A DNA stretch of 64,000 nt from Citrobacter koseri ATCC BAA-895 (GCF_000018045.1 NC_009792.1:4154001-4218000), one strand, 5' to 3'; positions 44,928-54,661 are shown, numbered from the stretch's first letter. A program made the numbers and translations. The notes: a model not told the origin generated them from the sequence alone.

Positions 44928-46973
44928 ATGGTACCCTCAACATTTTCTCGTTTGAAAGCCGCGCGCGCGCTGCCTGTCATTCTGGCAGCATTGATTTTCG
45001 CGGGCTGTGGCACCCAGGCGCCGGATCAAAGTGCTGCCCATATGCAGGGCACGGCACAAGCTGATTCCGGCTTTTATCTGCAACAAATGCAGCAAAGTTC
45101 AGATGATAGCAAGACCAACTGGCAATTACTCGCCATTCGTGCACTGCTGAAAGAAGGCAAAAGCCAGCATGCCATCGAATTATTCAACCAGTTGCCGCAA
45201 AACCTGAACGATGCGCAGCGTCGCGAACAGTCGCTGCTGGCGGTTGAGATCAAACTGGCGCAGAAAGATATCGCCGGCGCGCAGGCGCTGCTGGAAAAAC
45301 TCACTCCGGCTGATTTGGATCAGAACCAACAGGCGCGTTACTGGCAGGCGAAAATTGATGCCAGCCAGGGCCGCCCTTCTCTTTCACTGCTGCGCGCGTT
45401 AATCGCCCAGGAGCCGCTGCTGTCTGCAAAAGACAAGCAGAAGAACATGGACGCCACCTGGCAAGCGCTCTCCTCTATGACCCAGGAACAGGCTCAGGCG
45501 CTGGTCATTAACGCCGATGAAAACGTCCTGCAAGGCTGGCTGGATTTACAGCGTGTCTGGTTCGATAACCGTAACGACCCGGACATGATGAAAGCCGGGA
45601 TTGCTGACTGGCAAAAACGCTACCCGCAAAACCCAGGGGCAAAACTGCTGCCTACGCAACTGGTCAATGTGCAAAGCTTTAAACCTGCTTCCACCAGCAA
45701 AATCGCCCTGCTACTGCCGCTGAACGGCCAGGCCGCCATTTTTGGCCGCACCATTCAGCAAGGTTTTGAAGCGGCAAAAAATCTGGGGACGCAACCGGTG
45801 GACGCGCAGCCTGCCACTGCGCCTGTCGCGGAACCGACAGCGCCAGCAGAACCTGCCCAGCCGCAAGCCGCTGACGGCGTCGCCAGCCCTTCCCAGGCGG
45901 CGGTGAACGATTTAACCGGCGACGAACAAACGCAGCCCGTCGAGCAACCGGTAAGCGCCCCGGCGCAGACCGCTACGGCGAGCGCGCCGGCCAACCCTTC
46001 TGCTGAACTGAAAATCTACGACACCACCTCCCAACCGCTGGATCAGATCCTCACGCAGGTTCAGCAGGACGGCGCCAGCATTGTTGTCGGCCCGCTGCTG
46101 AAAAATAACGTTGAAGAGCTGATCAAAAGCAATACGCCGCTGAATGTCCTGGCGCTTAATCAGCCTGAGAAGGTGCAGAACCACGCCAATATTTGCTACT
46201 TTGCCCTCTCACCTGAAGATGAAGCCCGCGACGCGGCGCATCATATTCACGACCAGGGCAAACAAAATCCGCTGTTGTTGATTCCACGCAGCGGGCTGGG
46301 CGATCGCGTGGCGAACGCTTTCGCTCAGGAGTGGCAGAAGCTGGGCGGCGGCACGGTGTTGCAGCAGAAATTCGGTTCTACCGCTGAACTGAGAATGGGC
46401 GTCAACGGCGGCTCCGGCATTGCCCTGACAGGCAGCCCTGTCGCCGCCAGCCAGCCCTCACAGCCGGGCGTCACCATTGGCGGCCTGACGATTCCGGCAC
46501 CACCGACAGACGCGCAGATCACTGGCGGCGGCGGTCGCGTTGACGCGGTCTACATTCTGGCGACGCCGGAAGAGATCGGGTTCATTAAACCGATGATCGC
46601 CATGCGTAACGGCAGCCAAAGCGGCGCAACGCTGTACGCCAGCTCGCGCAGCGCGCAGGGCACTTCCGGCCCCGACTTCCGTCTGGAGATGGAAGGCTTG
46701 CAGTACAGCGAGATCCCAATGCTGGCCGGTAGCAACATGCCGTTAATGCAGCAGGCGCTCGGTGCCGTACGCAACGACTACTCCCTTGCCCGTATGTACG
46801 CGATGGGCGTAGACGCGTGGTCGCTGGCGAACCACTTCTCGCAGATGCGCCAGGTGCCGGGTTTCGAAATTAACGGTAATACCGGGGCGTTAACCGCCAC
46901 ACAGGATTGCGTGATTAACAGGAAGTTATCATGGCTCAAATACCAGCAAGGGCAAATCGTCCCCGCCAGTTAA
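44928..46973 (+). CDS. lpoA: Outer-membrane lipoprotein LpoA, activator of PBP1a
   Basis: Outer membrane lipoprotein that spans the periplasm and activates PBP1a (MrcA) peptidoglycan synthesis. 681 residues. Lipobox FAGC with Cys27 after a signal peptide (LPVILAALIFAG). The N-domain (about 28-250) is TPR-like, followed by a type-1 periplasmic-binding fold broken by an Ala/Pro/Gln-rich linker (about 292-350) and a second variable insert (about 505-530). Start ATG 44928 (MVPSTFSRLK); the frame extends upstream to 44865. It overlaps yraN by 43 bases. Confidence 0.96.
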   Translation: MVPSTFSRLKAARALPVILAALIFAGCGTQAPDQSAAHMQGTAQADSGFYLQQMQQSSDDSKTNWQLLAIRALLKEGKSQHAIELFNQLPQNLNDAQRREQSLLAVEIKLAQKDIAGAQALLEKLTPADLDQNQQARYWQAKIDASQGRPSLSLLRALIAQEPLLSAKDKQKNMDATWQALSSMTQEQAQALVINADENVLQGWLDLQRVWFDNRNDPDMMKAGIADWQKRYPQNPGAKLLPTQLVNVQSFKPASTSKIALLLPLNGQAAIFGRTIQQGFEAAKNLGTQPVDAQPATAPVAEPTAPAEPAQPQAADGVASPSQAAVNDLTGDEQTQPVEQPVSAPAQTATASAPANPSAELKIYDTTSQPLDQILTQVQQDGASIVVGPLLKNNVEELIKSNTPLNVLALNQPEKVQNHANICYFALSPEDEARDAAHHIHDQGKQNPLLLIPRSGLGDRVANAFAQEWQKLGGGTVLQQKFGSTAELRMGVNGGSGIALTGSPVAASQPSQPGVTIGGLTIPAPPTDAQITGGGGRVDAVYILATPEEIGFIKPMIAMRNGSQSGATLYASSRSAQGTSGPDFRLEMEGLQYSEIPMLAGSNMPLMQQALGAVRNDYSLARMYAMGVDAWSLANHFSQMRQVPGFEINGNTGALTATQDCVINRKLSWLKYQQGQIVPAS

Positions 46974-47326
46974 CGAGTAAACAGATCGGCGACGTGTGGG
47001 AAGCCGCCGCACGCCGCTGGCTGGAGAGCAAGGGACTGCGTTTTATTGCCGCCAACGTGCGTGAGCGCGGCGGCGAAATCGATCTGATAATGCGTGACGG
47101 AAAAACCACGGTCTTTGTTGAGGTTCGTTATCGCCGCTCGGCACAGTTTGGCGGCGCGGCCGCCAGTGTGACCTGGAGCAAACAACACAAATTATTACAG
47201 ACCGCCCGCTTGTGGCTTGCTCGCCACAATGGGAGTTTTGATACTGTGGATTGCCGGTTCGATGTGTTAGCCTTCACCGGAAATGATGTTGAGTGGTTTA
47301 AGGATGCCTTTAACGACCGCTCATAA
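46931..47326 (+). CDS. yraN: UPF0102 nuclease-fold protein YraN
   Basis: Small endonuclease-fold (Holliday-junction-resolvase-like) protein, 131 residues. The PD-(D/E)XK-type catalytic motif is visible: [11 protein letters not shown], then FVEVRYR. Function not established. The start at 46931 lies 43 bases inside lpoA, with AGGAAGT as ribosome site within the lpoA end; translation is probably coupled. Confidence 0.94.
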
Positions 47327-47346
47327 TTGAAGATTTAAGGATTAGC

Positions 47347-47937
47347 GTGCTCGATAGAATTAAGGTCTGCTTTACAGAAAGCATTCAAACGCAAATTGCT
47401 GCGGCAGAAGCTCTCCCGGATGCAATTTCCCGTGCCGCCATGACGCTGGTTCACTCCCTGCTCAACGGCAACAAAATTCTCTGTTGTGGTAATGGTACTT
47501 CCGCCGCCAACGCACAGCATTTTGCTGCCAGCATGATCAACCGTTTTGAAACAGAACGTCCCAGTTTACCCGCCATTGCACTTAATACCGATAATGTGGT
47601 CTTAACAGCGATTGCCAACGATCGCCTGCATGATGAAATCTATGCAAAACAGGTCCGTGCGCTGGGCCATGCCGGTGATGTTTTATTGGCGATTTCTACG
47701 CGTGGCAACAGTCGCGATATCGTTAAGGCCGTTGAGGCCGCCGTCACTCGGGATATGACCATTGTGGCGTTGACAGGCTATGACGGGGGCGAGCTGGCCG
47801 GGTTATTAGGGCCGCAGGATGTTGAAATCCGTATTCCCTCGCACCACAGCGCGCGCATTCAGGAAATGCATATGCTGACGGTAAACTGCTTGTGCGATTT
47901 GATCGACAACACGCTTTTCCCTCACCAGGATGATTAA
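47347..47937 (+). CDS. diaA: DnaA initiator-associating protein DiaA
   Basis: SIS-domain homotetramer that binds DnaA and stimulates timely initiation at oriC. 196 residues, GTG start behind TTAAGGATTA. SIS motifs: ILCCGNGTSAANAQHFAA and VLLAISTRGNSRDIVKAVEAA. Followed by dolP after nine bases, as in other enterics. Confidence 0.96.
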   Translation: MLDRIKVCFTESIQTQIAAAEALPDAISRAAMTLVHSLLNGNKILCCGNGTSAANAQHFAASMINRFETERPSLPAIALNTDNVVLTAIANDRLHDEIYAKQVRALGHAGDVLLAISTRGNSRDIVKAVEAAVTRDMTIVALTGYDGGELAGLLGPQDVEIRIPSHHSARIQEMHMLTVNCLCDLIDNTLFPHQDD

Positions 47938-47946
47938 GGAGTACAT

Positions 47947-48522
47947 ATGAAGGCATTTTCGCCACTCGCAGTCCTTATTTCTGCGTTGCTGTTGCAAGGT
48001 TGCGTCGCTGCCGCGGTGGTTGGAACCGCCGCTGTGGGTACGAAAGCCGCAACCGATCCACGTAGCGTTGGCACCCAGGTGGATGACGGAACCCTGGAGC
48101 TGCGCGTAAACAGCGCGCTGTCGAAAGACGAACAAATCAAGAAAGAAGCGCGCATCAACGTAACGGCGTATCAGGGCAAGGTATTACTGGTGGGTCAGTC
48201 GCCGAATAGCGAACTCTCCTCGCGGGCAAAACAGATTGCGATGGGTGTCGATGGGGCGACGGAAGTGTATAACGAAATCCGTCAGGGCCAGCCGATTGGT
48301 CTTGGGACGGCTTCGAACGATACCTGGATCACCACCAAAGTGCGTTCGCAGCTGTTGACCAGCGATCAGGTGAAATCGTCCAACGTAAAAGTGACGACCG
48401 AAAATGGCGAGGTTTTCCTGTTGGGTCTGGTCACCGAGCGTGAATCAAAAGCCGCTGCGGACATCGCCAGCCGGGTCAGCGGTGTGAAACGCGTCACCAC
48501 CGCCTTTACGTTTATCAAATAA
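47947..48522 (+). CDS. dolP: Outer-membrane lipoprotein DolP (YraP)
   Basis: Dual BON-domain lipoprotein, 191 residues, that supports outer membrane integrity and BAM function and localises to division sites. Lipobox LLQGC with Cys19. BON1 about residues 46-112, BON2 about 124-190 (TWITTKVRSQLLTSDQVKSS). Sigma-E dependent in E. coli. A REP pair follows. Confidence 0.96.
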   Translation: MKAFSPLAVLISALLLQGCVAAAVVGTAAVGTKAATDPRSVGTQVDDGTLELRVNSALSKDEQIKKEARINVTAYQGKVLLVGQSPNSELSSRAKQIAMGVDGATEVYNEIRQGQPIGLGTASNDTWITTKVRSQLLTSDQVKSSNVKVTTENGEVFLLGLVTERESKAAADIASRVSGVKRVTTAFTFIK

Positions 48523-48534
48523 CCCGCCGTTTTA

Positions 48535-48610
48535 GCCGGATGGCGGCTTCGCCTTATCCGGCCTACAGAGAAGCACTCACGTAGGCCGGGCAAGCGAAGC
48601 GCCCCCGGCA
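48535..48610. repeat. REP pair between dolP and yraQ
   Basis: GCCGGATGGCGGCTTCGCCTTATCCGGCCTAC and inverted GTAGGCCGGGCAAGCGAAGCGCCCCCGGCA, between convergent genes. Confidence 0.93.
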
Positions 48611-48618
48611 TTTCCACT

Positions 48619-49656
48619 TCACACCAGCGCAATACTTCCCACTATCACCCCAGAAATCGCCACCAGTACGCCTGTAAGCCACAACGCTTTTACCGGGAAG
48701 GCTTTACGCAGCATAATCAGCGACGGCAGACTCACCGCCGGCAAGGTCATCAGCAGCGCCAGAGCAGGCGCGGTTCCCATTCCTGCCAGCATCATCGTTT
48801 GTACAATCGGAATCTCTGCGGCGGTAGGGATCACAAACAGGCATCCCGCGACGGCCATCGCAATAACCCACATCAGCGTATTATCAACTGCGCCATCGGC
48901 ATGTGGGAACAGCCAGACGCGCGCCGCGCCTAATACCAGTACCGCCAGGATATAAACCGGGATCGTACTCCAGAACAGCGACCACAATGCTTTTCCCCAA
49001 CGAGCAAAGAATCCGCCCTGCGGTTCAGATACGGTGATCTCCTGAGGAATGTCTACCTGCGGCGACTCTTTCACCCATTTCTGCACCAGCGTCGCCACCA
49101 CCAGCACCATCGCCAGCCCGGCAACCAGACGGATAGCCGCAAAATGCCAGCCGAGCACAAAGCCCATAAACACCAGCGTTGCCGGGTTTAACAGCGGATT
49201 ACCCATCCAGAACGCCAGCGCGCCGCCCATAGAAACCTGCTGGCGACGCATTCCCGCCGCCACCGGCGCGGCGCAGCAGGTACACATCATACCTGGCAGC
49301 GAGAACAGGGTGCCAAACAGCGTGCCGCGAAAACGCGACTGCCCCAGCGTACGTAGCAGCCAGTCACGCGGGATCAACACCTGAATCAGCGAACCGAGGA
49401 TCACCCCCAGCACCGCCGCCTTCCAGACCGCGATAAAATAGATCATCGCGTAGTCCCAGGCCGCTCGCCACGGGTTCGCATCCGCCTGCGCCAGAATAGA
49501 TTTACCGATACTGTGCGTTTCCGCAGCCGTGAAGGCTTTGCCGTAATAAGGCTGCCATTTCACATACCAGAGGCCAACGATAACGACGAGAAAGAAGAGT
49601 GCGGGTTTCCACCATTGAAATGGCGTCACCGCCTGAGATGAAGACTGACCAGCCAT
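48619..49656 (-). CDS. yraQ: Permease YraQ (DUF318/ArsP-like)
   Basis: Polytopic inner membrane protein, 345 residues, two blocks of helices joined by a hydrophilic loop (about 205-230). The cysteine-rich signature SLPGMMCTCCAAPVAAGMRR and the motif MGNPLLNPATL mark the DUF318/ArsP permease family, some members of which export organoarsenicals. Substrate here unknown. Its stop abuts a REP shared with dolP. Confidence 0.93.
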   Translation of the reverse strand: MAGQSSSQAVTPFQWWKPALFFLVVIVGLWYVKWQPYYGKAFTAAETHSIGKSILAQADANPWRAAWDYAMIYFIAVWKAAVLGVILGSLIQVLIPRDWLLRTLGQSRFRGTLFGTLFSLPGMMCTCCAAPVAAGMRRQQVSMGGALAFWMGNPLLNPATLVFMGFVLGWHFAAIRLVAGLAMVLVVATLVQKWVKESPQVDIPQEITVSEPQGGFFARWGKALWSLFWSTIPVYILAVLVLGAARVWLFPHADGAVDNTLMWVIAMAVAGCLFVIPTAAEIPIVQTMMLAGMGTAPALALLMTLPAVSLPSLIMLRKAFPVKALWLTGVLVAISGVIVGSIALV

Positions 49657-49753
49657 AGCATTCCCCAGGAAGTTATTGAGATAATTAAGCCCGTGAATAC
49701 TACGCCTTTGGGAAATGTTTGGAAACGTCGTTTTTTATTGGATGGGGACAAAA

Positions 49754-49836
49754 TGCCCGGTGGCGCTCGCGCTTATCGGGCCTGGAGGACGCCACGAAAT
49801 CCCATGTCGGATAAGGCGTTAGCCACCATCCGGCAG
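49754..49836. repeat. REP pair between yraR and yraQ
   Basis: TGCCCGGTGGCGCTCGCGCTTATCGGGCCTGG and inverted TGTCGGATAAGGCGTTAGCCACCATCCGGCA, a more diverged unit. Confidence 0.88.
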
Positions 49837-49846
49837 TGAACAGATG

Positions 49847-50482
49847 CTATAACGCCCTTTCCCGCAACTGGGATGAGGTCAGGATGGTAACGCCTTCTTG
49901 CTCCGGCGCCAGAGCCTCCTCCAGCATCGCACGCGCCACATCTCTGGCGTCGATGGATTTCCAGTTACCCGGCAGCAGCCGGAACAGCGGCGCAAACAGC
50001 GTTTCATTCATCCGGTGTTTAGCTCTGTCGCCAAGCAACATGGAGGGACGCGCAATCGTCAGGCGCGGCCATTGCTGGGCGATTAACGCCTCTTCCATTT
50101 CACCTTTGACCCGGTTATAGAAAAACGGCGATCGCGCATTTGCGCCCATTGCGCTCACGACCAGCATATGTCGGGCGCCCAGCCGCCGCCCCGTCAGCGC
50201 GGTATCCACCACCAGCGTATAATCCGCATGAATAAACGCCTCTTTGCTTCCGGCCTCGCGGCGAGTCGTTCCCAGACAGCAAAAAACAATGTCCACCGGA
50301 TCGGTCACCTGCGCCAGCGCATCGGTCAGTTGAGGATCGTGAGGATTATAAACGCCGACCATATCCGCCAGAGGGCGGCGTGTGGGCGCGGCTATCGAAT
50401 GAATCCGGGGTTCATTAAGCAACATCCGCAGGAGGTGTCCTCCCACCAGCCCCGTCGCCCCTGTAATTAACACCTGAGTCAT
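49847..50482 (-). CDS. yraR: NAD(P)-binding SDR-like protein YraR
   Basis: Atypical short-chain dehydrogenase of the NAD(P)-binding type, 211 residues. Rossmann motif VLITGATGLVGGHLLR at the N-terminus; later RVKGEMEEAL holds the YxxxK position without a clear catalytic tyrosine triad, except FFYNRVK. Start ATG 50482 (MTQVLITG); upstream ATGs add a non-conserved extension. Function unknown. Confidence 0.93.
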   Translation of the reverse strand: MTQVLITGATGLVGGHLLRMLLNEPRIHSIAAPTRRPLADMVGVYNPHDPQLTDALAQVTDPVDIVFCCLGTTRREAGSKEAFIHADYTLVVDTALTGRRLGARHMLVVSAMGANARSPFFYNRVKGEMEEALIAQQWPRLTIARPSMLLGDRAKHRMNETLFAPLFRLLPGNWKSIDARDVARAMLEEALAPEQEGVTILTSSQLRERAL

Positions 50483-50514
50483 CACGCGCTCCATAACCTC
50501 AACCATTCATCTAA

Positions 50515-50955
50515 CTATAGGCTACGGATCGGGCTGCGTAGCCAGTGCATTTTTTTGCCAAATCCCAACGTGTTGTCAGTGAATTTGATTTCATCCAGGC
50601 GGATTTCCCATACTGGCGCAGGCAGCATTCTGGCGACAGGAAAGCGGCGGAGATAGGCCTGACGCGCCGCATCGCTTTCCTCTCCCTCAAGCTTGCGGAT
50701 CTCCCCTTTAAACTGTATTCCGCGAATCCGCGCCACCGTTTTCGGCTGGCCGTTGACCGTTCCGGCAACGGGCGCGCGCGGGCCGGACATCTGCGCATGG
50801 CGCGTTTTCTCTTCCGTGAGTACATAAAACGCAACCTTTTGCGCATCAAACAGATAAAACGCGTTTGCGCACCAGAGTTCGCCCTCATGCTGAACGCACC
50901 AGGTGACCACATGCTGCTTTGCCAGCCAGCGGCTTATCGCGGTGAGTGTTTCCAT
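50515..50955 (-). CDS. yhbP: PNPOx-like split-barrel protein YhbP
   Basis: 146-residue protein of the pyridoxamine-phosphate-oxidase-like FMN-binding split barrel family (UPF0306). The N-terminal part (WCVQHEGELWCANAFYLFD) and the following barrel strands are conserved. Function unknown. Divergent from yhbQ. Confidence 0.93.
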   Translation of the reverse strand: METLTAISRWLAKQHVVTWCVQHEGELWCANAFYLFDAQKVAFYVLTEEKTRHAQMSGPRAPVAGTVNGQPKTVARIRGIQFKGEIRKLEGEESDAARQAYLRRFPVARMLPAPVWEIRLDEIKFTDNTLGFGKKMHWLRSPIRSL

Positions 50956-51007
50956 CGTTATTCTCTCTTATACTGGGCATCTGAAAATTAACACGCTAAT
51001 GGTCATG

Positions 51008-51310
51008 ATGACACCCTGGTATCTGTATCTGATCCGCACCGCAGACAATGCCCTCTACACCGGGATTACGACCGATGTAGCGCGCCGCTATAAGCAGCAT
51101 CAAAGTGGTAAAGGCGCAAAAGCGTTGCGCGGAAAAGGGGAACTCACCCTGGCGTTTTCGGCGCAGGTCGGCGAGCGCTCGCTTGCCCTGCGCATGGAGT
51201 ATCGCATCAAGAGACTCACAAAGCGCCAGAAGGAGCGACTCGTGACAGAAGGTGAAGGGTTTGAGGCGCTACTGGCCAGCCTGCAAACCCCAACGCTTAA
51301 AAGCGATTGA
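51008..51310 (+). CDS. yhbQ: GIY-YIG nuclease-fold protein YhbQ
   Basis: 100-residue UvrC-like GIY-YIG domain. Motif WYLYLIRTADNALYTGITTDVARR with the Arg of the active site, then the Glu in RMEYRIKRLTK. E. coli YhbQ is a DNA endonuclease linked to repair and swarming. Start at ATG 51008 (MTPWYLY); an ATG three bases upstream is equivalent. Its end overlaps yhbS on the other strand by 14 bases. Confidence 0.92.
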   Translation: MTPWYLYLIRTADNALYTGITTDVARRYKQHQSGKGAKALRGKGELTLAFSAQVGERSLALRMEYRIKRLTKRQKERLVTEGEGFEALLASLQTPTLKSD

Positions 51311-51800
51311 AATGGTCGTGGTATTCCACCAGGCCCGTCACGCCGTCCAGCGCATCTTCCGCCAGGCGGTGTACCTGGAAAGCGCTTTCGGTGCCCGGCC
51401 AGCGGCAATGAAGATCGTAATGCGCCGCCAGTTCAAAGCCGAAACGGCTGTACAATGCCGGCTCGCCCAGCGTGACGACCGCCGCATAGCCAAACTCGTT
51501 GAGTGAATCCAGTCCTTCGTAGACCAGTTGGCGCGCAAGCCCTTGTCCACGGTAGTTTTCATCTACCGCCAACGGCGCCATTCCCACCCATTGCAGGTCT
51601 TCACCCTGTACATCGACCGGACTAAACGCCACATAGCCAACCACCTGACCTTCGTCGTCAGTGGCGACCAGACCCAGCGTCAGGAAGCCATCTTCGCGCA
51701 GGTCATGCACCAGCTTCGCTTCCGCATCGCTTTCGAACGTGCGGCGCAGCAAAGCGTCGATACCGGGCGCGTCAATGGGAATTTCAACTCGAATCAGCAT
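51297..51800 (-). CDS. yhbS: GNAT acetyltransferase YhbS
   Basis: 167-residue N-acetyltransferase. The acetyl-CoA loop is visible as VDENYRGQGLARQLVYEG (about 80-97), followed by GEPALYSRFGFE. Substrate unknown. Its start overlaps the end of ubiT by seven bases, so it is probably co-transcribed with it. Confidence 0.94.
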   Translation of the reverse strand: MLIRVEIPIDAPGIDALLRRTFESDAEAKLVHDLREDGFLTLGLVATDDEGQVVGYVAFSPVDVQGEDLQWVGMAPLAVDENYRGQGLARQLVYEGLDSLNEFGYAAVVTLGEPALYSRFGFELAAHYDLHCRWPGTESAFQVHRLAEDALDGVTGLVEYHDHFNRF

Positions 51801-52318
51801 GGTTCACCTACCGAGGTCTGTTTGGTTTCTGGCGAGGTTTTCATACCCGCCTCAACAAAATCCGCCAGTTGCAGCAGCATAATGCGTAACGCTTTCGGCA
51901 TCTGCTCCAGTTCGATGGCGTCCATCAGGTTTTTCACATACAGCCCTAACTCTGTATCGCCTTCAATGACCAGACGACGCTGGAAGAAGAGCGTATCAGG
52001 GTCCTGCTTACGCGCAGCAATCATCAACAAGTCGCTGGCATCGGCGCTAAAGCTCACGTCGGCCTCAGCGTTCTGACTGACAATCAGTTTGCCGTTCTCA
52101 ACAGAGGTGTACCATCTAAGGTTAATATCACGCACCGTAATACTTAACCAACGGCCTTCGAGGAACTCAAGCTCCCCATCTGCCAGCGCCTGACGAAATT
52201 GCCAGCTCAGAACCTGTTCCAGAACCTGGCGCTTCAGCGCAAAGGGCGTCAGTTTAACCGGAACACTCATCAGAGACGGGCCAAAATGTACTAAGCGTGA
52301 ACGCAGTTTATCCAACAC
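51794..52318 (-). CDS. ubiT: Anaerobic ubiquinone accessory factor UbiT (SCP2 domain)
   Basis: SCP2 lipid-binding protein, 174 residues, required with UbiU and UbiV for oxygen-independent ubiquinone synthesis in E. coli. Motif DVSFSADASDLLMIAARKQ in the SCP2 fold. Start chosen at GTG 52318, nine bases after GGGAG; an in-frame ATG 21 bases further upstream is possible. It diverges from ubiU. Confidence 0.94.
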   Translation of the reverse strand: MLDKLRSRLVHFGPSLMSVPVKLTPFALKRQVLEQVLSWQFRQALADGELEFLEGRWLSITVRDINLRWYTSVENGKLIVSQNAEADVSFSADASDLLMIAARKQDPDTLFFQRRLVIEGDTELGLYVKNLMDAIELEQMPKALRIMLLQLADFVEAGMKTSPETKQTSVGEPC

Positions 52319-52538
52319 GAGCTTTACTCCCTGTTTCAATAATCCCGTTATTTTGCCATATCAGATAAACGACATAGCGGCGTAAATCAACAATTCGATA
52401 CGAAATTGTTACCCAGTTATAGGTGTAACCAATACGCCTTTAACTGCCTTAAATCAAAAATTGTCGCAGCAAGGTTAACTAAAATCTCTCTTCGTTAACA
52501 ATTTTGCGGCCTGGACGGCGCAACATTCAGGAATAATT

Positions 52539-53534
52539 ATGGAGCTGCTCTGCCCTGCCGGAAATCTCCCGGCGCTTAAGGCGGCCATTGAGAACGGTGC
52601 TGATGCCGTTTATATCGGGCTAAAAGATGATACTAACGCCCGTCACTTCGCCGGTCTTAATTTTACTGAGAAAAAATTGCAGGAAGCGGTGAATTACGTC
52701 CATCAACATCGCCGTAAACTGCACATCGCGATTAACACGTTTGCACACCCGGATGGATATGTTCGCTGGCAGCGTGCCGTGGATATGGCGGCGCAACTGG
52801 GCGCGGATGCGCTGATCCTGGCCGACCTTGCTATGCTTGAGTATGCAGCAGAACGCTATCCGCATATTGAGCGCCATGTCTCTGTTCAGGCATCGGCAAC
52901 GAATGAAGAAGCAATTAACTTCTACCATCGCAACTTTGACGTTGCGCGCGTCGTCCTGCCGCGCGTGCTTTCCATTCATCAGGTGAAACAGCTCGCCCGC
53001 GTCACGCCCGTACCGCTGGAGGTCTTCGCCTTCGGCAGCCTGTGCATTATGGCGGAAGGCCGTTGCTACCTCTCCTCTTATCTGACGGGTGAATCCCCCA
53101 ATACCGTCGGCGCCTGCTCCCCGGCCCGCTTCGTGCGCTGGCAACAGACCCCTCAGGGGCTGGAATCGCGCCTGAACGAGGTGCTCATCGACCGCTATCA
53201 GGACGGTGAGAACGCCGGTTATCCAACGCTGTGTAAAGGTCGCTATCTGGTTGATGGCGAGCGCTACCACGCGCTGGAAGAACCTACCAGCCTCAACACG
53301 CTGGAACTGCTGCCTGACCTGCTGGCGGCGAATATCGCCTCGGTGAAAATTGAAGGACGTCAGCGCAGCCCGGCGTATGTCAGCCAGGTGGCGAAAGTGT
53401 GGCGTCAGGCGATCGACCGCTGCATGGCCGACCCGCAAAACTTCGTCCCGCAAAGCGCCTGGATGGAGACGCTTGGCTCCATGTCCGAAGGCACTCAGAC
53501 CACGCTTGGCGCGTATCACCGTAAATGGCAGTGA
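52539..53534 (+). CDS. ubiU: Anaerobic ubiquinone hydroxylation protein UbiU
   Basis: Peptidase-U32-family protein, 331 residues, 4Fe-4S containing partner of UbiV that hydroxylates the ubiquinone ring without oxygen (prephenate as donor). Start LLCPAGNLPALKAAIENGADAVYIG; cluster cysteines in GSLCIMAEGRCYLSS, GACSPAR and TLCKGR. Nine bases before ubiV ATG. Confidence 0.96.
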   Translation: MELLCPAGNLPALKAAIENGADAVYIGLKDDTNARHFAGLNFTEKKLQEAVNYVHQHRRKLHIAINTFAHPDGYVRWQRAVDMAAQLGADALILADLAMLEYAAERYPHIERHVSVQASATNEEAINFYHRNFDVARVVLPRVLSIHQVKQLARVTPVPLEVFAFGSLCIMAEGRCYLSSYLTGESPNTVGACSPARFVRWQQTPQGLESRLNEVLIDRYQDGENAGYPTLCKGRYLVDGERYHALEEPTSLNTLELLPDLLAANIASVKIEGRQRSPAYVSQVAKVWRQAIDRCMADPQNFVPQSAWMETLGSMSEGTQTTLGAYHRKWQ

Positions 53535-53542
53535 GAGAAGCA

Positions 53543-54421
53543 ATGAAATATTCCTTAGGGCCGGTGCTTTACTATTGGTCGAAAGAGACGCTGGAAGCAT
53601 TTTATCAGCAGGCCGCCACCAGCAGCGCCGACGTGATTTACCTTGGCGAAGCGGTGTGCAGCAAACGCCGCGCCACCAAAGTGGGCGACTGGCTTGATAT
53701 GGCGAAATCCCTTGCCGGAAGCGGCAAGCAGATCGTGCTCTCCACGCTGGCGCTGGTACAGGCCGCCTCTGAATTAGGCGAACTGAAACGCTATGTGGAA
53801 AACGGCGACTTCCTGCTGGAGGCCAGCGACCTCGGCGTCGTGAATATGTGCGCCGAGCGCAAGCTGCCGTTTGTCGCCGGTCACGCGCTTAACTGCTATA
53901 ACGCGGTAACGCTGCGTCTGCTGCTTAAACAGGGCATGGTGCGCTGGTGCATGCCGGTCGAGCTTTCCCGCGACTGGCTGGTGAATCTGCTGAACCAGTG
54001 CGATGAGCTCGGCATCCGCAATCAGTTTGAAGTGGAAGTGCTGAGCTACGGTCATCTGCCGCTGGCGTACTCCGCCCGCTGTTTTACCGCGCGTTCGGAA
54101 GATCGCCCGAAAGACGAGTGTGAAACCTGCTGCATCAAGTACCCGAACGGGCGTAACGTGTTGTCGCAGGAGAATCAGCAGGTGTTCGTGCTTAACGGTA
54201 TTCAGACCATGAGCGGCTACGTTTATAACCTCGGCAACGAACTGACCTCCATGCAGGGGCTGGTCGACATTGTGCGCCTTTCCCCGCTGGGTACGGAGAT
54301 ATTCGCCATGCTCGACGCCTTCCGCGCCAATGAAAACGGCAGCGCGCCGTTGCCGCTGGCCGCGCACAGCGACTGCAACGGTTACTGGAAACGCCTGGCC
54401 GGTCTGGAACTACAGGTGTAA
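53543..54421 (+). CDS. ubiV: Anaerobic ubiquinone hydroxylation protein UbiV
   Basis: Peptidase-U32-like partner of UbiU, 292 residues, forming the UbiU-UbiV 4Fe-4S heterodimer. Cluster cysteines in NCYNAVTL, SARCFTARSEDRPKDECETCC. ATG 53543 (MKYSLGPVL) is preferred, behind GAGAGAAG; an in-frame start at 53525 overlaps ubiU. Confidence 0.96.
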   Translation: MKYSLGPVLYYWSKETLEAFYQQAATSSADVIYLGEAVCSKRRATKVGDWLDMAKSLAGSGKQIVLSTLALVQAASELGELKRYVENGDFLLEASDLGVVNMCAERKLPFVAGHALNCYNAVTLRLLLKQGMVRWCMPVELSRDWLVNLLNQCDELGIRNQFEVEVLSYGHLPLAYSARCFTARSEDRPKDECETCCIKYPNGRNVLSQENQQVFVLNGIQTMSGYVYNLGNELTSMQGLVDIVRLSPLGTEIFAMLDAFRANENGSAPLPLAAHSDCNGYWKRLAGLELQV

Positions 54422-54429
54422 CTGAACCT

Positions 54430-54560
54430 TGCCGGATGGCGGCATAAATGCTTTATCCGGCCTACGGTTGGACTGATAAACTTTTGCCGGATGGCGGCAT
54501 AAATGCCTTATCCGGCCTACAATGCATTTGTAGGCCTGATAAGCGAAGCGCCATCAGGCA
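54430..54560. repeat. BIME between ubiV and yhbW (three REP elements)
   Basis: GCCGGATGGCGGCATAAATGC...TTATCCGGCCTAC occurs twice in the same orientation (54431 and 54486), then inverted GTAGGCCTGATAAGCGAAGCGCCATCAGGCA. Confidence 0.93.
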
Positions 54561-54661
54561 GTTGATGTTTGCGCCCCGCCTTATACCGCTCACTTTGTTA
54601 ACAACGGTAATCAAATTTTAATGCAGTATTAAATGATTCACCGACGACAAAGTGAGCCGTT

